From NCBI GenBank assembly GCA_964626625.1, contig CAZVFV010000021.1, forward strand, positions 1 through 11,862: 11,862 nucleotides of DNA, given 5' to 3'. The notes beneath the pieces were generated by a model. The model was not told the DNA's origin. It did not search any database and saw only the letters and a list, made by a program, of their open reading frames with translations. This document shows positions 1 to 5,978 of the stretch, piece after piece (within the stretch, counting starts at the first letter, position 1; each line of letters starts with the position of its first letter). The translations under genes and the position numbers were made by a program. Source of the stretch: CAYZPE01 sp964626625 (GTDB lineage Bacteria; Patescibacteriota; Minisyncoccia; Phycocordibacterales; CAYZPE01).

Positions 1-30
1 ACCCGGGTCATACCGAGACGCGGGCGTAAA

Positions 31-60
31 CCGGGCATAGGCCGGGCATAGGCCGGGCAC
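31..60. repeat. 11-bp tandem repeat, 2.7 copies
   Basis: CCGGGCATAGG occurs at 31-41 and 42-52, followed by a partial third copy CCGGGCA at 53-59. A related CCGGGT lies at 3-8. The copies are perfect. Function is unknown; short direct repeats in a gene-free region can be protein-binding iterons or simple slippage products. Confidence 0.75.
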
Positions 61-67
61 GAGAGGC

Positions 68-150
68 AACGTGTCGCGTATCACGTTGTCCGTTGCACGT
101 TGCACGTGAAAGATGGTGCAAAACACATGAAACGCGTCACGTGACACGTT
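68..150. promoter_or_regulatory. Cluster of CACGTT/CACGTG motifs
   Basis: Within 83 bp there are AACGTG at 68-73 (CACGTT on the other strand), CACGTT at 82-87, 96-101 and 145-150, and CACGTG at 103-108 and 138-143. The last lies inside the perfect 10-bp palindrome GTCACGTGAC (136-145). This is far denser than in the rest of the window, where CACGT appears only sporadically inside genes. It may be an array of operator or replication-initiator sites. No family of DNA-binding protein can be named from this. Confidence 0.45.
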
Positions 151-230
151 TTTCGTGTGAAAATCGGTCGCCTGGCTACGCCTGCGGCGCGAGACGCGGG
201 CGGGCCGGGCGCGAGCGCTGGCAACGGCTC

Positions 231-246
231 GGCGCGCGCGCGCGCC
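231..246. repeat. 16-bp alternating GC palindrome
   Basis: Positions 231-246 form a perfect self-complementary run made only of G and C, alternating in its central 14 bases. It could extrude as a hairpin or adopt Z-DNA. In a region this GC-rich it may also be chance. Confidence 0.4.
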
Positions 247-357
247 GCTGATCGTCGCGCGCTGCGCCTGCCCCCTACACGTTCGCACGCAACGAACGGT
301 GCGCGCCTCGGACCTCGTGACGCTCAATACAATCGATCTCCCGAATAATCAAACCCC

Positions 358-386
358 TTGCGCGCCGCGTGGTTCCGTGGTTATCG
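358..386 (+). promoter_or_regulatory. Possible promoter for the 396 gene
   Basis: TTGCGC (358-363), a 17-bp spacer and TTATCG (381-386), preceded by TGG at 378-380, resemble a degenerate sigma-70-type promoter. Transcription would begin very close to the ATG at 396, giving a leaderless or nearly leaderless mRNA. That fits the lack of any Shine-Dalgarno sequence there. The GGT-TATCG context resembles GGTAGTATCG before the 3916 gene and GGTAGCATCG before the 7579 gene. This is sequence resemblance only. Confidence 0.3.
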
Positions 387-395
387 TCCCGCGCA

Positions 396-911
396 ATGAA
401 GCTCAACAGCACCGACGATGCGCTCGCCGATCCTACCGCAGAGGACGGGCCCGAGAATCTCGAAAACGCGTTTGAAACGCAGCGCCCCATGGAGGTTTCG
501 TCGTCGCAATACGTCGAAATCGGTGCGGCGCGCATGGTGATCGGCGCCGACGGCATGCCGGAAGTTGCCGGAGGCGAACCGAGGCCCACTGGTGACGGGC
601 TCTCCACGTCGAACTTCGTTTGCTCGGCGGACGTCGGCCGGCCGGCGTGCAAGTTCTACGCGGCTCTGCTTCTGACTGCGGAGGGGACGGTCAAGGGCTT
701 CGGCAAGGAGCAACCCCGCGCGCTCCGGCGCTTTTGCACGAAGCTGGCTGCTCAGTCCGAGCTGATGGAGCTGACGGAAACCGAGGTCTTTGCTTGCACG
801 CTCCGGTCTCCGCAAGACACGTCGAGCGCTGCCATTATCGAGAAGTTCGAGGCACGGCAAAGGACCATCGCGACTGAAGCAGCGAAGACCAACGACGACT
901 TCGAGATTTGA
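396..911 (+). CDS. Hypothetical four-cysteine protein
   Basis: A 171-aa protein that I do not recognise. The first ~60 residues are acidic and low in structure. A compact C-terminal part follows, with four cysteines at residues 76, 85, 114 and 134 (C-x8-C, then single Cys in RRFC and FAC contexts). Conserved-looking pieces are CKFYAALL, RRFCTKLA and FACTLRSP. Four spaced cysteines could bind zinc or an iron-sulfur cluster, but this is inference. There is no signal peptide or membrane segment. ATG 396 is preferred because a promoter-like sequence ends just before it; GTG 369, in frame, would add nine residues, and neither start has a clear ribosome binding site. It is the first gene of a block with the 926 and 1552 genes, 14 nt before the next start. 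Confidence 0.75.
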   Translation: MKLNSTDDALADPTAEDGPENLENAFETQRPMEVSSSQYVEIGAARMVIGADGMPEVAGGEPRPTGDGLSTSNFVCSADVGRPACKFYAALLLTAEGTVKGFGKEQPRALRRFCTKLAAQSELMELTETEVFACTLRSPQDTSSAAIIEKFEARQRTIATEAAKTNDDFEI

Positions 912-925
912 AAGGGACATACCGA

Positions 926-1555
926 ATGCCTGAGAATGGTTCGACCGCAGATATGGACGTGTCCGGCGCCGGGCAAGCAGCGGGCATTCAGCTGCCTCCC
1001 GCGCTCGCGAATCTGATCAGCGCCCTCCGCGACGACCGTCGCGCGCTGCTCAAAGACAAGCCGATCGCCGACAAGGAGGTGACGGCGTTTCTTGCGCACT
1101 TCCTCTACCCCCGGCTGATCTCTTGCGTCGAGGGGCTCGGCATTGGACTCACCGAAACCTACATGCTCGCATCGCAGTCTTTCACAGAGACCTCGCGGAT
1201 GCGCAAGTACGTGGACGAGAAGCTCGCGCGCGCCGCCAAACAGGACGAGGACGACGGGCTCGCCCGCGTCGATCCAGACAACCTCGAAGCCCTGCGCGAC
1301 ACGCTCGCGGCGCTCGGGCTCATGCTCGTGAAGAAGCTGCCCGACGACGTCGAGGTCCAGGTCGCGTTCAACCTCGTCTCGGAGGCGTTCGTCGCGGTCG
1401 CTGGCGATGGCGCGGAGGACGAGGACGAGGACGACGACGAGGACGACGAGGACGAGGACGACGAGGATGTGGACGAGGAGGGCGAAGACGAGGACGAAGA
1501 GGACGACGACGAGACTCCCGTTCCGGGCGCGGGGCCGGCGGGGCAGCCAGAATGA
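926..1555 (+). CDS. Helical protein with extreme acidic C-terminal tail
   Basis: A 209-aa protein of unknown function. Residues ~22-158 look largely alpha-helical and carry one cysteine. Residues 164-196 are almost pure Asp/Glu (31 of 33, broken only by one Val and one Gly), followed by a short Pro/Gly end. Such tails occur in nucleic-acid mimics, chaperones of basic proteins and phage scaffolding-type proteins; none can be assigned. ATG 926 is chosen because AAAGGGA at 911-917 lies eight bases before it; the in-frame TTG 908 overlaps the previous stop and has no such signal. The stop overlaps the next start as ATGA at 1552-1555, implying translational coupling with the coiled-coil protein. 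There is no membrane helix or signal peptide. Confidence 0.82.
   Translation: MPENGSTADMDVSGAGQAAGIQLPPALANLISALRDDRRALLKDKPIADKEVTAFLAHFLYPRLISCVEGLGIGLTETYMLASQSFTETSRMRKYVDEKLARAAKQDEDDGLARVDPDNLEALRDTLAALGLMLVKKLPDDVEVQVAFNLVSEAFVAVAGDGAEDEDEDDDEDDEDEDDEDVDEEGEDEDEEDDDETPVPGAGPAGQPE
1415..1513 (+). repeat. GAC/GAG low-complexity tract coding the acidic tail
   Basis: The DNA is an irregular mix of GAC, GAG and GAA codons on the + strand, coding 31 Asp/Glu of 33 residues in the 926 gene. Codon order is irregular, so it is not one simple tandem repeat, but slippage is likely to vary its length between relatives. Confidence 0.8.
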
Positions 1556-3888
1556 GCGACTCGGAAACGGAAATCGTCGACCCTCTTTCGAACGACGAGC
1601 AGATCCGAGCGGTGCTCGATCAGTTCGCAGCGTCGCATCAGACGGTCGAGGCAAAGCCTGTGCGCCGCGCGGCCAAGAAGAAGGACACGCCCGTCGAGCG
1701 AGAGCTGGAGCCGGGCGAGTCTCTTCCAAGCGAAGTCTTCGACGGGATGGCGCTCGGCGACGATGACGGCGACGAGGACGAGGAAGAAGACGTTCCCCAG
1801 GTTCACCGAAAGCCGAAGCCCGACGCTGGGCAGAAGGGTGACATCTGGTCGTGGTATGAGAAGTTCAAGATCGGCATCGACCCCGAGATGTCGATCCAGC
1901 TCGTGCGCGTGTACCCCAAAATCTTCCCGAACGGGGTGATCGCCGAGGGCCCGCTCGACACCTTCCCCACGCCGATCGATGAGGCGTACGTCGCCAGCAC
2001 GTACGGCGGCGGCAAGTACGAGATCCACGCCATGGGCCCCGGCAAGAACGGGCACGGCCGGCGTCGCTTCAGCCAGTTCACCATGAACATCCCCGGCGTT
2101 GCCGATTCGTCGAAGCCATCGTCGCTCGTCAGAGACATCACCAAGGGAGAGGTCCGAATGCAGGCACCGCCGCCCGCTGTCCCGTCAGAGAACGTAGGCG
2201 TCGTCCAGCAAGCGCTCAAGACGCTGGAGAAGACGAGCGATGACGCCCAGAAGCGCGCGCGAGCGCTCGAAGATCGCTTCTACAGCGGCGCTGCCAGCAG
2301 CGTGAACGAGTCGATGAAGATGACCGGCCTGATGCGCGAAGAGTTCGAGAAGCGAGAACATCTGATGCGCGAGCAGGCAGAGAAGGAGCAGGGTGCCCTG
2401 CGCGCTCAAGCGGAGAAGGAAGAGCGCGCGCTCGAAGAGCGCCTTCGCGAGCGAGACAAGCAGATCGATTCTCTTCGAGAACAGGTGCAGACCGTGCAGA
2501 ACTCAATGCCCTCAACTTTCAAAGAAATCGTCGAGCTGGTTCGCAACCCGAGCGCGGACCGTGGCTCACAAGAGATGATGAACTCCCTGCTGACCAAGCA
2601 CGCAGCAGAAGTCGAAGCGATGCGCACAGGCTTCGCGCGCGAAGTCGACGCGAGTCGATCCGCGCACCTTCGAGAGATCGAGTCCATGCGCCAGTCTCAC
2701 GAGCGCGACCGAGACGGCGATCGCCGCGAAGCTGCCTCGCGCGAGCAGCGGGTGCTCGACCAGCTGGAGCAGGCGCGCGAAGAGCGTCGGCGCGACCAGC
2801 AGATGCACAAGGATCTGCAAGAGCAGCGAGACACCTCATCCCGCGATCGAGAGCAGGGACGCGTCGACCTGATCGAGACCATGTGGCAAGCGCGCCTTCG
2901 CAGCGCCGATGAGTCGATGGGCTTCCGTGTCAACGCGATGAGCGCTGAGACCGAGCGACTGCGCGGCGAAGTAGCCGAGCTTCGCAGCAAGGCGCGCGAC
3001 GAAGGCGACGTGTATTCGCAGATCGAGCGAGCAAAGAGCCTGCTCGAAATCGCGGGCGGCGGCGGCGGCGGCCTGGCCGGCGAAATGGAATCCGCGATTC
3101 TGCCGCAGGCCCCGTCCGCAGCTCCGAAGGGGATCATCGAGCAGGTGGTCGAGTACGGGCCGATGATCAGCAAGATTGTCGGCGACCTCGTCAACAGCGA
3201 CATCGGCAAGAAGAAGCCGCGACGCGAGCAGCCTCAGCCGCCGATGGGCGCCGTCATCAACACGCCGCAGGGCCGCATGGTCGTCACGCCGCAGGGGCTG
3301 GTGCCAGAATATCTCTATGCGCAGGCCGTTCAGCCGCAGCAGCAGCCGCGGATGTTTCAGCAGCCGCAGCAGCAGCCGCAGCGACGGCTGCAGCCGCAGC
3401 AGCAGCAGCGGCCTCAGCGCGCACAGCAGGCGCACGAGCCGCGCGAACCGCAGCCGCCGCCGCACTGGCAGCAGCCGCAGCAGCCGCAGCAGCCGCAAGG
3501 GCGGCGCACCTCGCGTCCGCAGGATGACGCTGGACAGCAGGACCGCAGAGGCCAAGCTGAGGCGGTGGTCGTGGCTCCGAACATCTACGAGGCGCAGGAA
3601 CAGATGGCAGGCGCAAAAGAACCCCTCTCCGGCACGGTGGCGTCGTTCGTCGCCAAGGCGCTCGATGACGGCCTGAACTCCGCGATGGAAGTCGACGAGT
3701 TCATCAACGCGATCCGCGAAAAAGTCCCCGAGGCGTACCTGCAAGACCTCGTGAAATACACGTCCGCGGAGGTCGTGGCGAGCGTCCGACAGCACGTCCC
3801 GCGCAGCCTCGTCCTGTCGCCGGGTGGCCTGGAGTTCACCGATGACGTGATGCGCCGGCTCCGCGCGATGTATGGCATCGCGTCGTAG
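1552..3888 (+). CDS. Large coiled-coil protein with GGGKY-type N-terminal domain and Gln/Pro-rich linker
   Basis: A 778-aa protein. Residues 1-90 are charged and disordered, with an acidic patch at 69-80. Residues ~98-165 form a compact aromatic/basic domain with RVYPKIFPNG, PTPIDEAYV and YGGGKYEI. I recall similar GGG-x-Y domains in uncharacterised phage and virus proteins, but cannot name a family. Residues ~213-500 are rich in Glu, Arg and Gln with heptad-like spacing, a probable long coiled coil. A six-Gly run (502-507), a helical stretch (~526-552), a Gln/Pro-rich linker (~593-650) and a compact helical C-terminus (~690-778) follow. There is no membrane segment. ATG 1552 overlaps the previous stop; the frame is open further upstream, but that part is shadow of the 926 gene. 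The length and layout suit a scaffold, spacer or fibre-like structural protein. Confidence 0.88.
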   Translation: MSDSETEIVDPLSNDEQIRAVLDQFAASHQTVEAKPVRRAAKKKDTPVERELEPGESLPSEVFDGMALGDDDGDEDEEEDVPQVHRKPKPDAGQKGDIWSWYEKFKIGIDPEMSIQLVRVYPKIFPNGVIAEGPLDTFPTPIDEAYVASTYGGGKYEIHAMGPGKNGHGRRRFSQFTMNIPGVADSSKPSSLVRDITKGEVRMQAPPPAVPSENVGVVQQALKTLEKTSDDAQKRARALEDRFYSGAASSVNESMKMTGLMREEFEKREHLMREQAEKEQGALRAQAEKEERALEERLRERDKQIDSLREQVQTVQNSMPSTFKEIVELVRNPSADRGSQEMMNSLLTKHAAEVEAMRTGFAREVDASRSAHLREIESMRQSHERDRDGDRREAASREQRVLDQLEQAREERRRDQQMHKDLQEQRDTSSRDREQGRVDLIETMWQARLRSADESMGFRVNAMSAETERLRGEVAELRSKARDEGDVYSQIERAKSLLEIAGGGGGGLAGEMESAILPQAPSAAPKGIIEQVVEYGPMISKIVGDLVNSDIGKKKPRREQPQPPMGAVINTPQGRMVVTPQGLVPEYLYAQAVQPQQQPRMFQQPQQQPQRRLQPQQQQRPQRAQQAHEPREPQPPPHWQQPQQPQQPQGRRTSRPQDDAGQQDRRGQAEAVVVAPNIYEAQEQMAGAKEPLSGTVASFVAKALDDGLNSAMEVDEFINAIREKVPEAYLQDLVKYTSAEVVASVRQHVPRSLVLSPGGLEFTDDVMRRLRAMYGIAS
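3328..3516 (+). repeat. CAG/CCG low-complexity tract (Gln/Pro linker)
   Basis: Imperfect CAG-CCG trinucleotide repeats code for the Gln/Pro-rich linker (about residues 593-655) of the 1552 gene. They are interrupted by Arg, His and Glu codons, so this is an old or constrained expansion and not a perfect microsatellite. Confidence 0.8.
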
Positions 3889-3895
3889 CCCAAGC

Positions 3896-3911
3896 GGTGG
3901 TAGTATCGTCG
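3896..3911 (+). promoter_or_regulatory. Possible -10-like element before the 3916 gene
   Basis: The 27-nt gap after the TAG stop at 3888 contains GTGGTAGTATCG, with TAGTAT at 3901-3906. A start site 7-8 nt downstream would place the mRNA 5' end at or just before GTG 3916, which lacks a Shine-Dalgarno sequence. A similar GGTAGCATCG precedes the 7579 gene. No good -35 box is visible. Confidence 0.3.
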
Positions 3912-3915
3912 TCGC

Positions 3916-4233
3916 GTGAGCTACCAGAGCGCAGAGTCGGTCGAACGCAGAGCCGGTCAAGTACGCTTTTATAGCGGCGGCACGCGCGCAGGCGTCGTCT
4001 TTTTCGACGGCGCCGCGATGTCCATGCCCTCCGAACCGTTCCTAAAGGTCGGACTCGCACCCGGCGACGCGTTCGTCATGGTGGTGACGCGCGTCGCAGG
4101 AAAGGTCGTCGGCGCGACCGTCAGCCGAATGCCTGCGCCACGAGAGTTCGACGCAACGAAGAGGCGAACGACGCCCAAGGTCTACGAGCGCGTTGGCAGA
4201 GGTCTTTCCACGCGGAAGAAGCCGGCGCTGTAG
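3916..4233 (+). CDS. Small basic protein with MSY N-terminus
   Basis: A 105-aa protein of unknown function, starting at GTG with MSYQ. Residues ~14-72 read as alternating beta strands (FYSGG, GVVFFDG, LAPGDAFVMVVTRVAGKVVGATV), suggesting a small beta-barrel or sandwich. The last ~30 residues are strongly basic (KRR, TRKK) and could touch DNA or acidic partners, such as the acidic-tailed 926 protein (speculation). There is no membrane helix, unlike most other MSY/MTY-starting proteins here. The K-x-G-L-x-P-G-D string faintly resembles AbrB-like DNA-binding folds, but too weakly to call. It is bounded on both sides by short intergenic gaps and ends in TAG, so it may be a single transcription unit or lead the 4270 gene. 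GTG 3916 is favoured because it yields the MSYQ start shared with the 4859 gene. Confidence 0.75.
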   Translation: MSYQSAESVERRAGQVRFYSGGTRAGVVFFDGAAMSMPSEPFLKVGLAPGDAFVMVVTRVAGKVVGATVSRMPAPREFDATKRRTTPKVYERVGRGLSTRKKPAL

Positions 4234-4235
4234 CC

Positions 4236-4265
4236 TTGCGCGACACCCAGTGCTTGTGCGACAGT
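4236..4265 (+). promoter_or_regulatory. Possible promoter / direct repeat before the 4270 gene
   Basis: TTGCGC at 4236-4241, an 18-bp spacer and GACAGT at 4260-4265 make a weak promoter-like arrangement in the 36-nt gap. The same bases form a 9-bp direct repeat, TGCGCGACA (4237-4245) and TGTGCGACA (4255-4263), which could instead be an operator pair. Evidence is weak. Confidence 0.25.
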
Positions 4266-4269
4266 CCCC

Positions 4270-4854
4270 GTGGCCGCCCTGGGGATCAAGTGCATGCTGC
4301 GCTCTTCGTCACCAGGTTCTGATTACCTCTCAGTACCTTCCAAGCGCATTCAGTACCTCGGCGCGGGTCAGACCGTGGCGAAAATGTCTTCGCTCGCCCT
4401 CGGGCCGCGCGGCGAGCAGTCGCCCCTTGTCCGTCGCCATGCCGAGCGGATTGTCGCGAACTTGCGCCCGAAGGACTACGCCTCGGAGCTGATGGCGATC
4501 TACTACTGGTGGTGCCGAGCCGGGCGCTACACCAGAGATCCCCTGCACGTTGAGCTACTCAAAGACCCCGAGCTGCTCGTCACCGATGGCGAGAACGGCC
4601 AGCTGGTCATCGACTGCGACGAGTTCGCGCTGGGCATCGCCACCGACTGCATGGTGATCGGCGCGCCCGCAGAGTTCGTGACCGTCGGCTTTCGCCCGCG
4701 CTCGCCTGGCGCGCCGGAGAGCTACACGCATGTGTTTGCGCGCGCACAAGACCCGCGCACCGGCCTGTGGTGGATCCTCGACCCAGTCGCTGGCGCCCGG
4801 GTCGAGCCCATGCTGAAACGCGTCAAGCAGTACCGCATCTACCCGATAGGTTAG
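4270..4854 (+). CDS. Transglutaminase-like (papain-fold) superfamily protein
   Basis: A 194-aa protein with the hallmarks of the transglutaminase-like superfamily: Cys116 in VIDCDEFA, His154 in SYTHVFAR and Asp171 in WWILDPV, the usual Cys-His-Asp order and spacing. The preceding GRYTRDPLHVELLKDPELL and the following AEFVTVGF match the form of this domain often annotated in phage genomes. Family members act as cysteine proteases, cross-linkers or amidases; the reaction here cannot be told. No signal peptide is evident and cysteines are few. GTG 4270 sits just after a promoter-like sequence; ATG 4294 (residue 9) has GGGG at 4281-4284 and is an equally reasonable start. It ends in TAG four nt before the 4859 gene and probably heads the run of membrane-protein genes, so processing or cross-linking of those proteins is a reasonable guess. 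The fold is secure; substrate and role are unknown. Confidence 0.85.
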   Translation: MAALGIKCMLRSSSPGSDYLSVPSKRIQYLGAGQTVAKMSSLALGPRGEQSPLVRRHAERIVANLRPKDYASELMAIYYWWCRAGRYTRDPLHVELLKDPELLVTDGENGQLVIDCDEFALGIATDCMVIGAPAEFVTVGFRPRSPGAPESYTHVFARAQDPRTGLWWILDPVAGARVEPMLKRVKQYRIYPIG

Positions 4855-4858
4855 GCCA

Positions 4859-5281
4859 ATGTCATATCAAGCGATCTCCCATAACCGCTCGCATCGCGTC
4901 CCCTTTCACGGTCTCGGGCGTGGGCCAGGCTACATGAGCGGCTGCAGCGGCTGCGGCGATGGCATGGGCGCCGGAGACTGGGCAGCCGCTGGCGGACAGA
5001 TCGCGACCTCCGCCGCCACGATCTTCAGCATCGCCTCCGGCGCGCCGAAGCAGAACGAGCGCGCCTCGCGCAATGCCATGGAGACGGCACGGCTCAACGC
5101 AGGCAGTGCAGGCGCGACGGCCGCCGCTCAGGTGGAGATCGCAAGAATCCAGGCCGAAACGGCCCGACTCGCCGCAGGCGCGCCTCAACCTGGCGGCAGC
5201 AAGACCCCTTTGATCATCGGGGCCGTCGTCGGCGGAGTCGCCCTGCTCGGCGTCCTCGGATTCGTGCTCCTGAAGAAGTGA
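4859..5281 (+). CDS. MSY-start, Ala-rich protein with C-terminal membrane helix (tandem family, copy 1)
   Basis: A 140-aa protein starting MSYQ. It has a Gly-rich N-terminal part with FHGLGRG (residues 16-22) and a CxxC pair (Cys29, Cys32). An Ala-rich, probably helical section spans ~42-106, including KQNERASRNAMETARL. After a short PGGSK break comes one membrane helix at ~117-138, ending in LLKK. It has no signal peptide, so it would be C-terminally anchored. The next two genes (5281, 5637) have the same layout and look like tandem paralogs. The ribosome binding site is weak, and the gene starts four nt after the transglutaminase-like gene, so coupled translation is likely. The stop TGA shares its last base with the next ATG. 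Function unknown; a membrane-bound structural component is the likely class. Confidence 0.85.
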   Translation: MSYQAISHNRSHRVPFHGLGRGPGYMSGCSGCGDGMGAGDWAAAGGQIATSAATIFSIASGAPKQNERASRNAMETARLNAGSAGATAAAQVEIARIQAETARLAAGAPQPGGSKTPLIIGAVVGGVALLGVLGFVLLKK

Positions 5282-5640
5282 TGAGCTACGCGCGTGCACC
5301 ACTGGGCATCTGGGCGCAAATCGTCCACGTCGCGGCAAACGTGGCGGGCGCCTCCGCGACAGCGGGCGGCGGCGTGTATCAGAAGCAGGAGCGCACGGCA
5401 AAGAACGACGCGGCGGCAGCGCGCTTCGAGCTGGAAGCCGCCCGCGCGGGGACCGACGCGACGCGCCAGTCCGCAGAGATCGCTGCCGGCGGCGAAGTGG
5501 ACGCGGCACGGATTCGCCTTGCCGCGCAGCAGAAAGCTCGCGCAAAGCAGACCCAGATGATTCTCATCGGCTCCGGCATCGCAGCGGCGCTCGCCCTGAC
5601 GGGATTCGTCTTGTTCTCCGGCGCGAAAGAAAGCTCATGA
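5281..5640 (+). CDS. MSY-start, Ala-rich protein with C-terminal membrane helix (tandem family, copy 2)
   Basis: A 119-aa protein starting MSYARAPLGIW. A short hydrophobic/amphipathic N-terminal segment (~9-24) is followed by an Ala/Glu/Arg-rich helical region (~33-88) containing YQKQERTAKNDAA, which lines up with KQNERASRNA of the 4859 protein. One membrane helix lies at ~92-113 and a short GAKESS tail follows. The start is ATG 5281; an in-frame GTG immediately before it is not needed, and the MSY start argues for the ATG. It overlaps the upstream stop (TGATG) and the downstream start (ATGA), so the three copies are translated as a coupled set. Function unknown. Confidence 0.85.
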   Translation: MSYARAPLGIWAQIVHVAANVAGASATAGGGVYQKQERTAKNDAAAARFELEAARAGTDATRQSAEIAAGGEVDAARIRLAAQQKARAKQTQMILIGSGIAAALALTGFVLFSGAKESS

Positions 5641-5975
5641 GCTACTCCCACCAAGAGCCGCTCGGGTTCAACCTGCTCGACTTACCTGGCAAGGCTATCG
5701 ACTTCGCCGCGGGCGGCCCGCAGCAGCGAGCCCGCGCAAGAACAGCGACCGCCGACGCCGCCTCTACGCGCGAGCAGGCAGCGGCAATCAAGCAAGGCGA
5801 CACCGCTGCCGCCGACGCCACACGTCGAGCCGCCGCCGCTCAGGTCGCGAGCCTCGAAGTCGCAGCCGCCGCCGACTCCGCGGCCGCAAAGAAGAAGCTC
5901 GTGACGACGCTGGCGATCGGTGGCGCAACAGCCGTCGGCGTCGGCGTGCTAATCTGGCTCGTCACAAAGGACTGA
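5637..5975 (+). CDS. MSY-start, Ala-rich protein with C-terminal membrane helix (tandem family, copy 3)
   Basis: A 112-aa protein starting MSYSHQEPLGFN, close to the MSYARAPLGIW of the previous gene. It has a hydrophobic N-terminal patch (~9-25), then an Ala-dominated helical stretch with scattered Arg/Glu (~30-83). A KKK cluster comes just before the single membrane helix (~88-109), and the protein ends TKD. There is no signal peptide. The ATG overlaps the previous stop. The next gene starts four nt after its TGA, with AAAGGA (5966-5971) as ribosome binding site inside the end of this gene. Same family and probable role as the two genes before it. Confidence 0.85.
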   Translation: MSYSHQEPLGFNLLDLPGKAIDFAAGGPQQRARARTATADAASTREQAAAIKQGDTAAADATRRAAAAQVASLEVAAAADSAAAKKKLVTTLAIGGATAVGVGVLIWLVTKD

Positions 5976-5978
5976 CGC

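Larger units (their letters stand above)
1..395. other. Gene-free 5' region, possible regulatory or origin-like segment
   Basis: No convincing gene is present. The only + strand reading frame (157-348) has no ribosome binding site, is Arg/Ala-rich, and looks like an open frame by base composition. The segment holds the 11-bp tandem repeat at 31-60, the CACGT-type motif cluster at 68-150, a 16-bp alternating GC palindrome at 231-246, and a short A/T-richer stretch at about 325-352 with a TACAAT hexamer (328-333). Such a mix is compatible with the control region of the downstream gene block, or with a replication or packaging signal, but nothing decides between these. The left border of the window cuts it, so a gene further left cannot be excluded. 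Confidence 0.6.

Noticed and set aside
157..348. 63-aa reading frame in the 5' region
   Set aside because: Arg/Ala/Gly-rich composition expected of an open frame in GC-rich DNA, no ribosome binding site, and no recognisable features.
1123..1551. N-terminal extension of the 1552 gene
   Set aside because: It lies entirely inside the 926 gene in another frame and codes for an Arg/Gly-rich string mirroring the acidic tract. ATG 1552 in an ATGA overlap is the natural start.
2836..3960. 374-aa minus-strand reading frame
   Set aside because: Leu/Arg/His-rich shadow of the coiled-coil and Gln/Pro gene, which has clear codon structure on the + strand.
4943..4956. CxxC in the 4859 protein as a thioredoxin-like or zinc site
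   Set aside because: Only two cysteines in a Gly-rich flexible region, with no fold context.
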